DNA from: Pseudomonadota bacterium
GTDB taxonomy: Bacteria; Pseudomonadota; Gammaproteobacteria; Burkholderiales; Thiobacillaceae
DNA: 64,000 bases
Direction: 5' to 3'
Assembly (NCBI GenBank): GCA_021811235.1
Contig: JAJZPG010000008.1
Span: 51,972 to 115,971 of the forward strand
Shown one piece after another: positions 41,455-51,600 of the stretch. The position numbers and the translations under genes were made by a program. Each line of letters begins with the position of its first letter. Position 1 is the stretch's first letter. The notes beneath the pieces are model-generated. The model saw only the letters and a program-made list of their open reading frames with translations, was not told where the DNA came from and made no database searches.

Positions 41455-42825
41455 TCAGGCGGCTGCGTTGAAGTGCAGGCTGGCCGCAAAGCCGTAGCCG
41501 CCGTCCGCGCGCGGCAGCCCGTCGCCGAGTTCCAGCCTGGCGTGCGACAGGGCCGCGACGCGGGCGGCGATCGATAGGCCCAGGCCGCAGCCTTCGCCTT
41601 CCGTTTCCCCGCGCACGAAACGCGCCGTCAGGCGGGTGCGCAGGTCCGGCGCCACGCCGGGCCCGTCGTCCGCCACACCGAGTACGCAGCCTGAACCGGC
41701 CGGAGCGAGGCGCACTTCGATGCGCGCCCCCTCTCCGGCGTAGCGCAGCGCATTGTCGACCAGGTTGCGCAGTGCAATCTGCAGCCACGCCGGTGCAACG
41801 GCAATCGTGCACCCCGGTGCGGCGTCGACGCGCAGATCCTGTCCATGGAGCCGGGCCTGCGGCAGCAATTCGGCGCAAACCTCGGCAACGAGCGTGGCCG
41901 GATCGAGCGGACGCGGTGCGATGTCCTGGCGGGCGGGGTCGACGCGCGCCAGCGTGAGCAGCTGCTCGACCAAGTGCGTCATGCGGTCTACGCCGGCGAT
42001 CACCTGGCCCAGCGCGTGCTGCCGGCTGTCGTCGGCCTGCGCGCGCAACGCGACCTGTGCCTGCACCTTGAGGGCGGCCAGCGGCGTGCGCAGCTCGTGG
42101 GCCGCGTCGGCAGTGAAGCGGCGCTCGTTGTCGAAGGCTTCGGTGACGCGCCGGATCAGCGCATTGAGCGCCGTGCGCAAGGGCGCGATCTCGTCCGGCA
42201 GCGGCGTCGATTCATCGAGCGGCGCGAGCGCCTGCGCGTCGAGTGCGCCGACCTGGCGTGCCACCGCGTCCACCGGCCGCAGCGTGCGCCCGACCCCCCA
42301 CCATACCGCGAGCGCCATCAGCGGCAGGGCCAGCATGGCCGGCAACAGCAGCGACAGCCCGATTTCGCGCGCCAGCCGCTCGCGCGCAGCATGTGCCTGC
42401 CCGACCACGACGTGGTATTCCGCATCCTTGTCCTGCACTGCATAAAAACGCCAGCTTGCGCCCTGGTGTTGGCGTTGGCTGAGGCCGGTCGTCAAAGGCA
42501 TGTCGAATCCGGCGTGACCGGGCGAGGTCACCAGGCGGCGCGCCACGCCGCCGTCCTCGGTGTGCCAGATCTCGAACGCGAGCGGCACCGGGTAGCGCCG
42601 CGCGTGCTCGTGCAGTTCCTTCACGAAATGCTCGACCTCGCCGCCCGCCACGATCGCCAGCAGGGTGTCGCCCACCTGCGTCAGCTGGCTGTCGAGGAGT
42701 TCGTCCGCCTCGTGGTGGGCGCGCTGGTAGACCACCAGCGCGGACAGCAGCCAGATCGCCGCCACCGCGCTGGTGAGCAGCCATACCAGCCTGCGTCGCA
42801 GCGAATAGGATGCGGCGGGGTTCAT
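41455..42825 (-). CDS. Two-component sensor histidine kinase (QseC/PmrB-like)
   Basis: Two TM, HisKA with FTADAAHELRTPLAALKVQAQ, HATPase GVADDGPGVAP. Confidence 0.92.
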   Translation of the reverse strand: MNPAASYSLRRRLVWLLTSAVAAIWLLSALVVYQRAHHEADELLDSQLTQVGDTLLAIVAGGEVEHFVKELHEHARRYPVPLAFEIWHTEDGGVARRLVTSPGHAGFDMPLTTGLSQRQHQGASWRFYAVQDKDAEYHVVVGQAHAARERLAREIGLSLLLPAMLALPLMALAVWWGVGRTLRPVDAVARQVGALDAQALAPLDESTPLPDEIAPLRTALNALIRRVTEAFDNERRFTADAAHELRTPLAALKVQAQVALRAQADDSRQHALGQVIAGVDRMTHLVEQLLTLARVDPARQDIAPRPLDPATLVAEVCAELLPQARLHGQDLRVDAAPGCTIAVAPAWLQIALRNLVDNALRYAGEGARIEVRLAPAGSGCVLGVADDGPGVAPDLRTRLTARFVRGETEGEGCGLGLSIAARVAALSHARLELGDGLPRADGGYGFAASLHFNAAA

Positions 42826-43490
42826 GGCTGGGGCGCCGCCGAGGCCATGTAGCCGACGCCGCGCACGGTGCGGATCACCTCGTTGCCGAGCTTCTTGCGC
42901 AGATGGTGGATGTGGACTTCGAGTGCGTTGCTGCCCACCGCCTCGCCCCAGGTATAGAGCTGTTCCTCGAGCGCGCGTCGCGTCAGCACGTGCTCGGCGT
43001 TTTGCATCAGCACGTGCAGCAGGTCGAATTCGCGACTGGTCAGCTCGACGGGCTGGCCGCCGCGTGTGACCGTGCGCGCGGCGGGGTTGAGTTCGACGTC
43101 ACCCAGGCCCAGAACCGGCACCGGCCTGCCGTGGGCGCGGCGCACCAGCGCGCGCAGGCGCGCGGCGATCTCGTCGAGGTCGAAGGGTTTCAGCACGTAG
43201 TCGTCGGCGCCGAGATCGAGGCCGCGCACGCGGTCTTCCAGCTGGTCGCGTGCGGTGAGGATGAGCACCGGCGTCGCGTCGTTGCGCCCGCGCAGCCATT
43301 GCAGCACCGACAGGCCGTCGCGCCGGGGCAGGCCCAGGTCGAGCACCACCGCGGCGAAGCTCTCGGCAGACAAGGCCGCCACCGCCGCTTCGCCGTCGCG
43401 CAGCCAGTCGACGGCAAAGCCGGATTGCGTCAGCCCGGCCTTGAGGCCGTCGCCCAGCAGACGGTCGTCTTCCACCAGCAATATGCGCAT
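42822..43490 (-). CDS. OmpR-family response regulator (QseB/PmrA-like)
   Basis: MRILLVEDDRLLGDGLKAGLTQSGFAVDWLRDGEAA...VEVHIHHLRKKLG-type wHTH; ATGA overlap with kinase. Confidence 0.93.
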   Translation of the reverse strand: MRILLVEDDRLLGDGLKAGLTQSGFAVDWLRDGEAAVAALSAESFAAVVLDLGLPRRDGLSVLQWLRGRNDATPVLILTARDQLEDRVRGLDLGADDYVLKPFDLDEIAARLRALVRRAHGRPVPVLGLGDVELNPAARTVTRGGQPVELTSREFDLLHVLMQNAEHVLTRRALEEQLYTWGEAVGSNALEVHIHHLRKKLGNEVIRTVRGVGYMASAAPQP

Positions 43491-43512
43491 CGTTGAGGGT
43501 TCTTCCCCGGGT

Positions 43513-44040
43513 TTATTTCGGAATCCTGACGGTATCGTCGTCAAACACGCCCTGCTCCGCCTGCCGGTGGCACGCTGCGCAGTTGGCCGCCGAGCCCACC
43601 GATTTGCGCGACCAAGCGGTGCGCGGCACGTCGTCGTGCTTGCGCACGAACCAGGCGGTTTCGGTGATGCGCAGCGGCGTCGCCTTCGCGTCCAGGCGCT
43701 GCATGACGCGTTTGCCCATCCGGCTGCCGCCGTTGTCGGCGGCGTTGGCCTCGAGAAAGCGCAGGATATCAGCCTGTGTTGCCGGATCAAGACCAGCGTT
43801 CTCGCCGAAGTGCTGGTCGAGGCCGTTCATCAGGCGCTGCCACGAGGCCTTGGGCAGCAGCGAAGGCGGATAGGCGAGGTGGCAGCTGCTGCACTCCTGC
43901 TGCCAGTTCTTGTTGGCCGGACGCGGCATCAGGTCGTCGCCGCCGTCGCCGCGTGCCTCGCTCGCGGGCAGCGAGAACGCCAGCATGCTGATTGTGCCGA
44001 CCGCAGCCAGCACGCCGATTCCACGCAACAGATAATTCAT
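43513..44040 (-). CDS. Diheme cytochrome c (DHC-type)
   Basis: CSSCH and CAACH heme sites; NKNWQQECSSCHLAYPPSLLPKASWQRLMNGLDQHFGENAGLD. Confidence 0.85.
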   Translation of the reverse strand: MNYLLRGIGVLAAVGTISMLAFSLPASEARGDGGDDLMPRPANKNWQQECSSCHLAYPPSLLPKASWQRLMNGLDQHFGENAGLDPATQADILRFLEANAADNGGSRMGKRVMQRLDAKATPLRITETAWFVRKHDDVPRTAWSRKSVGSAANCAACHRQAEQGVFDDDTVRIPK

Positions 44041-44078
44041 GTTTCGCTCCTTATTTGATCAGGGCTTGAAATTGGTGT

Positions 44079-44480
44079 TCACACGCCCTTGCTCAGCCAG
44101 GCGACGAAATCGCCCTTTTCCTGCGCGCTGCATTCGCGCTGCAACACGTCCATGCAATTGCGGCGGAACCATTTCTCGACCTTGGCCGCATCGGTGAAGC
44201 GCTGCGGGTTGGCGCTGGGTGCCAGCGGTTCGATGCGCTTGCCGACGCGGGTCTGCCCCGCCTGCTTCGGATTGGCGGTGTGGCAGCTGGCGCAGCTCTG
44301 GGTGGCACCGTTTTTACCGGAATGCTCGCTGCGGTAGAAGGCTTCGCCGCGCGCCGGCGACAGGGCGCTCGTGGCGACGCCGGCCTGCTGCGCATAGCGC
44401 GCCATCAAGCTGGCGGGCGTGTCTGCCGCAGCGTGGGCCGACAGCAGCACCAGTCCGGCCCATGCCAGTCGCTTAATCAT
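44079..44480 (-). CDS. DUF1924 / SHP-like monoheme cytochrome c
   Basis: GEAFYRSEHSGKNGATQSCASCHTANPKQAGQTRVGKRIEPLAPSANPQRFTDAAKVEKWFRRNC. Confidence 0.85.
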   Translation of the reverse strand: MIKRLAWAGLVLLSAHAAADTPASLMARYAQQAGVATSALSPARGEAFYRSEHSGKNGATQSCASCHTANPKQAGQTRVGKRIEPLAPSANPQRFTDAAKVEKWFRRNCMDVLQRECSAQEKGDFVAWLSKGV

Positions 44481-45111
44481 GCTGCACCCCGCGCCCGGCA
44501 TCGATAGGTTGGGCATCGAGATACTGCTTGCCGGTGACCATGCTTTGCGCCACGCGTTCGCCGCGCAGCTGGTGGTACACCAGTGCCGCCATATGCAGGC
44601 CGATGAAACCGAGCATCAGGGCGAAGCCGAATTCATGCGGGTCTTCCATCACGTCCTCCAGCCAGCCGGCGTCGCCCAGCCAGGGGGCGAGCGGACCGGC
44701 CTGGAATTCGCTGGCGGCAAGCCCGAGCCCGGTGACGACCATCAGCGCCATCACGCCGTAGGCAAACAGATAGGCGAGACTGGCGATCGGATCATGGCCG
44801 ACGCGGTGCGCGCTCGGCAGGCGCAGATTCGTCAGCGCATCCTTCCACGCGGCCGGGTGCCACAGGTCTCGCCAGCGGGCGCTCGCCGGCCCCGCCAGCC
44901 CCCACAGCATGCGGGCGAGCAGCGTGGCGGTGAGGCCGTAGCCGGAGAGGATGTGCAGGTTCCAGACCGTGGTTTCCCAGGGACCGTCCTCGAACGCCTC
45001 GGCCAGCTGGCTGGTGGCGACGAGGGCGAGGGTGCCGAGGGCGATGCCCCAGTGCAGTGCCCGCAGCAAGGGATCGTAGACGCGGCGGACTTGGATATCG
45101 GATTGCGACAT
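44473..45111 (-). CDS. Cytochrome b561-type diheme membrane protein
   Basis: RVYDPLLRALHWGIALGTLALVATSQLAE...HILSGYGLTATLLARMLWGL...FGFALMLGFIGLHMAALVYHQ. Confidence 0.85.
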   Translation of the reverse strand: MSQSDIQVRRVYDPLLRALHWGIALGTLALVATSQLAEAFEDGPWETTVWNLHILSGYGLTATLLARMLWGLAGPASARWRDLWHPAAWKDALTNLRLPSAHRVGHDPIASLAYLFAYGVMALMVVTGLGLAASEFQAGPLAPWLGDAGWLEDVMEDPHEFGFALMLGFIGLHMAALVYHQLRGERVAQSMVTGKQYLDAQPIDAGRGVQHD

Positions 45112-45158
45112 GATGGCCTCCTTCTTCAGTGCGATGGAGGCCACTGTAGAGGCCTATC

Positions 45159-45175
45159 CTTATCTCATCCTTAAG
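45159..45175. promoter_or_regulatory. PmrA/QseB-box-like direct repeat 2
   Basis: CTTATC-TCATC-CTTAAG, 48 bp upstream of cytochrome b561 start; overlaps stop codon of the upstream sulfatase gene. Confidence 0.5.
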
Positions 45176-47052
45176 TCGTCCGGCAGCTTGACGTGTTGCA
45201 GGAGGCCATCGCGCACGCGGCGTGCGGTCTCCTGATAGGCGTCGATCGCGCGCGCCGCCAGCGTATCCGGCTGGCGCACCGGGGCGGAGAGATCCTGCCG
45301 GGCATCCAGACGCCATCCCTCGACCTGGCGGCCGGGGCTCAGGACGACGAGCTCACCGGGCGTCAGATAACCCAGTTTCTGGTAGGTGGCGATGTAGGCG
45401 CGTCCGCCATCGGGGTAGGCGCGCAGCACGCTACGCCCCATGAAGCGCGACTGTTCCGGCAGCCCCAGCAGGTCGAGCACGGTGGGCACCAGGTCGATCT
45501 GGCTGGCGAGCCGGGTATCGGTGCGCGGTGCCAGATGCGCGGGCGAATAGACGATCGCGGGGATGTGGTAGTTTTCCGGCGGCAGGCTGGTGCGGCCCTT
45601 GCTCGACGCGCAGTGGTCGGCCACCAGCACGAACACCGTGTCCTTGAACCAGGGCTTCGTGCGTGCCATCTCGATGAAGCGGCCCACGGCCCAGTCGGAA
45701 TACTTCACTGCGCCCGCGCGTCCGCGCGGCAGCTCGACGCGGCCTTCCGGAAAGGTGAACGGCGTATGGTTGGACGTCGTCATCAGGTGCATCAGGAAGG
45801 GTTTGCCGCTGGCGGCGTCGCGGTCCATCTGCTCGAGCGCGTAGTCGTACAGGTGCTCGTCGGCCAGGCCCCAGATGTTGCCGAAGCCGCGGTGGCGTTC
45901 AGGGAACTGGCTGCGGTCGATGGGCTGGTAATGATTGCCGGAGAAATAGGCGTCCATGTTGTCGAAGCGCGCGTAGCCGCCGTACATGAAGCGGTTGACG
46001 TAGCCGTGGTCGGCCAGTACCGCGCCCAGTGTTTCCAGGTTGCGATTGTGCTCGCGCCAGATGATCGAATGGCCGGGCAGCGGCGGAATGGCGAGCGACA
46101 GCGCCTCCAGCCCGCGTACGGTGCGGTTGCCGGTGGCCCTCAGGTTGGCGAGAAACAGGCCTTGTTCGGCCAGGCGGTCGAGGTTGGGGGTGAGCTTGCG
46201 GGAGTTGCCGCCGTGCGCCATGAAGCTCGACGACAGGCTCTCCATCGTCACGATGACGACGTTTTTCGGCGGCGTGGCGGACACGATGCGCGGCAGCTCT
46301 GCACTCGGCGCGCCCGCGGTGGACGGACGCGTGGCATAGAAGTCGAAATAGTCGATCTCGTTGTTGTGGAACGCGTAGCCCAGGCTGTACAGGCCGTTCG
46401 CCGAGAGCTCTTTCTGGTATTCGTTGTTGCCGCGGCGCGCGTCCATCGACCATGTTGCCGCCAGCGCGGCGGCGATCGCCACGCTCGCCAGCCAGACGCC
46501 GACGCGCGTGCTGCGCCGGACCTCGGGATGGGCGGCGCGCAGCAGCCAGCCGCGGCTCGCCCATACCAGCGCCAGGGTGGCGACGGCCAGCGTGCCAAGC
46601 AGGGTGCCGACGGGAAAGCTCTCGCGGATATTGCCGACCACCTCGCGCGTGTAGACCAGGTAGTCCACCGCAATGAAGTTGAAGCGCACGCCGAACTCGT
46701 CCCAGAAGAACCATTCCGCCATCACGCCGAATCCCAGCGCGTAGAGGATGGAGGCCGCGACGGCCAGTAACAGGCCCTGCCGCAGGCGACCGGCTCGCTT
46801 GCGCGTGCCGAGCGCGCTTTCCAGCAGCAGCACGGCAGGAAGCAGCAGGGCGAGCGTCACCAGGTCGAACGCCAGGCCGGTTCCGAACACCTTGGCGGCC
46901 GCGAGGGGCGTCATCTGTGCGGCGTGCCAGGTCTGCGCCATCAGCACGCCGCGCAGCGCCGTGTGCAGCAAAAGAAAGCCGAGAGCCAGCCAGGCCGTCA
47001 GCGGATACGGTGCGGCGAGGGATCGAATGTGCGAAGCGGGGGAGGGATGCAT
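45160..47052 (-). CDS. LtaS/MdoB-like sulfatase-fold membrane transferase (LTA synthase family)
   Basis: Five N-terminal TM; VVIVTMESLSSSFMAHGGNSRKLTPNLDRLAEQGLFLANLRATGNRTVRGLEA; VLVADHCASSKG. Confidence 0.85.
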   Translation of the reverse strand: MHPSPASHIRSLAAPYPLTAWLALGFLLLHTALRGVLMAQTWHAAQMTPLAAAKVFGTGLAFDLVTLALLLPAVLLLESALGTRKRAGRLRQGLLLAVAASILYALGFGVMAEWFFWDEFGVRFNFIAVDYLVYTREVVGNIRESFPVGTLLGTLAVATLALVWASRGWLLRAAHPEVRRSTRVGVWLASVAIAAALAATWSMDARRGNNEYQKELSANGLYSLGYAFHNNEIDYFDFYATRPSTAGAPSAELPRIVSATPPKNVVIVTMESLSSSFMAHGGNSRKLTPNLDRLAEQGLFLANLRATGNRTVRGLEALSLAIPPLPGHSIIWREHNRNLETLGAVLADHGYVNRFMYGGYARFDNMDAYFSGNHYQPIDRSQFPERHRGFGNIWGLADEHLYDYALEQMDRDAASGKPFLMHLMTTSNHTPFTFPEGRVELPRGRAGAVKYSDWAVGRFIEMARTKPWFKDTVFVLVADHCASSKGRTSLPPENYHIPAIVYSPAHLAPRTDTRLASQIDLVPTVLDLLGLPEQSRFMGRSVLRAYPDGGRAYIATYQKLGYLTPGELVVLSPGRQVEGWRLDARQDLSAPVRQPDTLAARAIDAYQETARRVRDGLLQHVKLPDDLRMR

Positions 47053-47092
47053 GGGTGTCCTCGTTGAATGGGAGCCAGCATGACATCCGGAA

Positions 47093-47109
47093 CTTAAGGC
47101 GGGCTTAAG
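47093..47109. promoter_or_regulatory. PmrA/QseB-box-like direct repeat 3 (perfect)
   Basis: CTTAAG-GCGGG-CTTAAG in the divergent intergenic region, 41 bp from the LtaS-like start. Confidence 0.65.
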
Positions 47110-47199
47110 AATCCCTGGGCACGATGCGAGCGTCGTCTTCCGGGTGGCAGACCCGGACGGCATCCTGTAACCTGAAAAAAAGCCATTCCCGACCCGACC

Positions 47200-47484
47200 G
47201 TGCCGCACCGAACGCACCGCTTCCTGATGCTCTGGTTCTTCATCGCCTTGCAGGCGATGGCGCCGTTCATCCACGCCCATGCGGGCGCGGTGCAATTGAA
47301 CCACGCGGGTTTCCTGCATCTGCATCAGGGCACACCGCACGCCGATGCGGCCTGGCATGCGACGGCGACCGACGACCACGGCGCGGAGGTGGCGGTGGAA
47401 ACCGGCCTGCGCTTGCGCCACCTCACCCCAGGGGTGCCGGCCGAAGCCCCGCTTGCTGCCGCGCTGCCGCCGCCCGCGTTCTGA
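47200..47484 (+). CDS. Small exported His-rich hypothetical protein preceding RND operon
   Basis: GTG start; MPHRTHRFLMLWFFIALQAMAPFIHAHAGAVQLNHAGFLHLHQGTPHADAAWHATATDDHGAE. Confidence 0.55.
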   Translation: MPHRTHRFLMLWFFIALQAMAPFIHAHAGAVQLNHAGFLHLHQGTPHADAAWHATATDDHGAEVAVETGLRLRHLTPGVPAEAPLAAALPPPAF

Positions 47485-47550
47485 TCGTCCATCGCGGCGC
47501 GCCGTTTTGCGCGCGCCGGTCCGCTGTTTTTAAGCTATTGGAGATCAAGC

Positions 47551-48624
47551 ATGGCTGCTGGTTTTGTTGTTGCACCCTTCCACACGTTCAGGACGAGCCT
47601 GGTACTGGCGCTGTTCTGCACCGCCCCCGCATGGGCCGCGGACGTTCTGCCGCTGACTGCCGCGCAGAAAAAGAATCTCGGCATCGTCACCACGGCAGCG
47701 GCCGCACAGGGCGCAAGCCCCGCGCTCACCTATCCGGCACGGGTCACCTTGCCGCCCGCCAGCGTACGCGTCGTGGCGGCCGCCGGCGCCGGCCTGGTTA
47801 CCCAGTTGCATGTCCAGGCCGGCGATACGGTCCGGCGTGGTGCGCCGCTGGTCAGCCTGTCGATGCCGGGTCTGGCCGAGGCGCAGAACGCCCTGACGCA
47901 GGCGCGGCTGAAATCGCAGCTGGCCGCCGGCAACGCGGCGCGCGATGAGAAACTGTTCGCCGAAGGATTGATCGCCGAGTCCCGGCTGCGTGCGACGCAG
48001 TCCGAGACGCAATCGGCCCGCGCCAGCCTGTCGGCGGCGCAGACTGCATTGGCGATGCTGGGAGCGGGCAAGGTGACGGGCAGTACGCTCACCCTGTCGG
48101 CACCGATTGCCGGCGTGGTGACGGAAAGCACTGCCGAGCCCGGCCAGCGGGTCGATGCCGGGATGGCCCTGATGAAGGTCGCGGACCTGTCGAAGCTGGC
48201 GCTGGAGATTCCGCTGAGCCCGGCGCAGGCGCGGCAGGTCGCGGTAGGGCAGGCGGTGACCGTCTCCGGCAGCACGGCCGGCGGACGCATCACCGCGCTG
48301 TTGCCGCAGCTCAACGCCGCGCAGAGCGTGCTCGCTCGCGCCAGCCTCGCCGACCCGCAGAAATTGCTGCGTCCGGGGCAATCGGTGCAGGCCGCCATTG
48401 TTGGCGCGCGCTCGGCGCAGAGCCTGACCGTTCCGTCCGGCGCGCTGGTGTGGAAGGCCAATGTTCCGCATGTGTTCGTCGAGACGGCGCAGGGGTTCGC
48501 GCCGACGCCGGTGCAATTGGTCCGCCAGAACGCCAGCCAGGCCGAGGTCATCGGACTGGCCGCCGGCAGCCGCGTCGCCGTCAAGGGTGTGGCGGCGCTC
48601 AAAGCGCAATGGCTGGGAGAGTAA
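47551..48624 (+). CDS. RND efflux periplasmic adaptor (CusB/CzcB-like)
   Basis: GLVTQLHVQAGDTVRRGAPLVSLSMPGLAEAQ biotinyl-lipoyl-like domain; adjacent RND pump. Confidence 0.88.
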   Translation: MAAGFVVAPFHTFRTSLVLALFCTAPAWAADVLPLTAAQKKNLGIVTTAAAAQGASPALTYPARVTLPPASVRVVAAAGAGLVTQLHVQAGDTVRRGAPLVSLSMPGLAEAQNALTQARLKSQLAAGNAARDEKLFAEGLIAESRLRATQSETQSARASLSAAQTALAMLGAGKVTGSTLTLSAPIAGVVTESTAEPGQRVDAGMALMKVADLSKLALEIPLSPAQARQVAVGQAVTVSGSTAGGRITALLPQLNAAQSVLARASLADPQKLLRPGQSVQAAIVGARSAQSLTVPSGALVWKANVPHVFVETAQGFAPTPVQLVRQNASQAEVIGLAAGSRVAVKGVAALKAQWLGE

Positions 48625-48627
48625 GCC

Positions 48628-51600
48628 ATGCTGAATATCCTGATCGAAACCGCGCTGGCGCGGCGCTGGTTCGTGCTCGCACTGGCGCTGGTGCTGGCGG
48701 GACTGGGCGTGCGCGCGTTCCAGCAGATTCCCATCGACGCCTTCCCCGACGTCTCGACCACGCAGGTCAAGCTGATCCTGAAAGCACCGGGCATGACGCC
48801 GGAAGAGGTGGAGGCGCGCATTGCCCAGCCGGTTGAAACCGAGCTGCTGGGCATTCCGCAACAAACCATTCTGCGCAGCCTGTCGAAGAACGCGCTGGTC
48901 GACATCACCGTCGATTTTGCCGAGGGCACCGACATCTACTGGGCACGCCAGCAAGTGGCGGAGCGCTTCGCCAACGTGAAGGGCGACCTGCCCGCCAACG
49001 TATCGGGCGGTCTGGCGCCGATTTCCACGCCGCTGTCGGAACTCTTCATGTTCACCATCGAGGGGCCGCTGTCGCTGGCGGAAAAACGCACCCTGCTCGA
49101 CTGGACGGTGCGCCCGCAATTGCGCGCGATTCCCGGCGTGGCCGACGTCAATTCGCTCGGTGGCCGCGTGGCCACCTTTGCGGTGAGCCCCGACCCGGCT
49201 GCACTCGCCGCGCGCGGCGTCACCTACGACGAATTGCGCATGGCGCTGGAAACGAACACGCGCAACGACGGCGCCGGGCGCGTCAACGAAGGCGAGGAAA
49301 CCTGGGTGGTGCGCGTCAACGGCGGCGTCGCTTCACTGGACGACTTGCGCCGCATCGGCGTCAAGGCGGTCAACGGCGTGGTCGTCACCGTAGGCGACGT
49401 CGCGCGCGTGGAGCTGGGCGAGATGACCCGCTACGGCGCGGTGACGCAAAACGGCCAGGGCGAGGCGGTGGAAGGCCTGGTGATCGGGCTGAAAGGCGTC
49501 AACGCGGGCGAGCTCATCAAGAACGTCAAGTCGAAAATCGCCGAGATTCAGGCCACCCTGCCCAAGGGCGTGACGATCTCGCCCTTCTACGACCGCGCGC
49601 AACTGGTCGACCGCGCCGTCGGCACGGTGAGCAAGGCGCTGCTCGAAGCGGCGGTGCTGGTGGTGATCCTGCTGCTGCTGTTCCTCGGCAATCTGCGCGC
49701 GGCCATCGTGGTGGCGCTGATCCTGCCGCTGTCGGTGCTGGCGACGTTCGTGCTGATGCGCCAGTTCGGGCTGTCCGCCAACCTGATGAGCCTGGGCGGA
49801 CTGGCCATCGCGATCGGCCTGCTGGTCGACGCGGCGGTGGTGGTGGTGGAGAACGTCGTCGCGCACCTGGCACACGACCCGGAGAACACCAGCGAAACGC
49901 CGCTGCAACGCGTGTTGTGGGCGACGCAGGAAGTCGCCAGTCCGGTGACGTCGGGCATTGCCATCATTGCCATCGTGTTCCTGCCGCTGCTGACGCTGGA
50001 AGGGCTGGAGGGCAAGCTGTTCGCGCCGGTCGCGCTGACCATCGTGTTCGCGCTGGCCGCATCCCTGCTGCTGGCGCTCAGCGCGATCCCGGTGCTGGCC
50101 TCGGTGTTGCTGAAACAGGGCGCGCACACCGATCCGTGGCTCTTGCGCCGCGCGCAGGGCATCTACACGCCGCTGCTCGATCGTGCGCTGGCGCGGCCGA
50201 AAATCGTCTACGCCACCGCAGGCGTGCTGATGCTGGCAGCGGTCGGCGTCTATCCGCTGATCGGCAAGACCTTCATGCCGACCATGGACGAAGGCGACAT
50301 CCTGGTGCAACTGGAAAAGCTGCCGTCGATCAGCCTGGAAGAATCCGTCGCACAGGATTTGCGGGTGCAGCAGGCGCTGCTGAAGAATGTGCCGGAGATC
50401 CGCCGCATCGTCGCGCGCGCCGGTGCGGACGAACTCGGGCTCGATCCGATGGGGCTCAACGACACCGACTCCTTCCTGGTGCTGAAGCCGATGGCCGAGT
50501 GGCGCAAACCCGACAAGGAGTGGCTGATCGGGGAAATCCGCACCGTGGTCGAGGGCTTCCCCGGCATCGCCTACAACTTTACCCAGCCGATCGACATGCG
50601 GGTATCGGAGATGCTGACCGGCTCGCGCGGCGACGTTGCGATCAAGATCTTCGGGCCCGACCTCGCCACGCTCAATCGCCTGGCCGGCGAGATCTTCAAC
50701 GTGGTCGAGAAGACTCCCGGGGCATCCGACGTCTACACCCAGCAGAACGAGGGGGTGCAGTACCTGCAGGCGGAAATCGACCGCGATGCCGCCGGCCGTT
50801 TCGGCCTCAGCGCCGACGACATTGCCATGCTGCTGCGCACGCAACTCGAGGGCGAGGTCATCGGCACGATCCAGCAGCAGGGGCGGCGCGTGCCGCTGCA
50901 ACTGCGCGGACCTGCCGAATTGCGCGAGTCGCCCGACGCGCTGCAGGCGATTCGCCTGACCCTGGCTGACGGCCGCGAGATCGGCCTCGACCAGGTGGCG
51001 CATCTCAAGCGCACCAGCGGCCCGGTGGCGGTGAAGCGCGAAAACGCGGCACGCTTTACGGTGGTGCAGAGCAACGTCGCCGGGCGCGACCTGGTCAGCT
51101 TCGTCGAGGACGCGAAAGCCGCCGTCGCCGCGCAGGTCAAGCTGCCGTCCGGCTACAGCATCACCTGGGGCGGCCAGTTCGAGAACCAGCAGCGTGCCGC
51201 GAAACGCCTGATGATCGTGGTGCCGATCGCGCTGCTGCTGATCGGATTTCTGCTCTATGTCACCTTTGGCGACGCACGCCAGGCGCTGCTGGTGATGATG
51301 AACGTGCCGCTGGCGCTGATCGGCGGCATCTTCGCGCTGGCAGCTTCGGGCGAATACCTGTCGGTGCCCGCTTCGGTCGGCTTCATCGCGCTGTTGGGCA
51401 TCGCGGTGCTGAACGGCGTGGTGCTGGTCAGCCACTTCAACCAGTTGCGCGCGCAGGGCCTATATGGCGACGCCGTGGTGCGCGACGGCGCCCTGCGCCG
51501 TTTGCGGCCGGTGCTGATGACCGCCAGCATCGCCGCCTTCGGCCTGGTGCCGCTGCTGTTCGCGACGGGCCCGGGTTCCGAAATCCAGCGCCCGCTCGCC

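Noticed and set aside
47527-47550. TTTTTAAGC before the RND adaptor considered as a fourth CTTAAG-type box
   Set aside because: Only one half-site-like sequence; no second copy at the 5-nt spacing.
49333-51435. 700-aa ORF antisense to the RND pump gene
   Set aside because: Same GC-frame artefact (Gln/His/Arg/Asp-rich translation), no domain recognisable.
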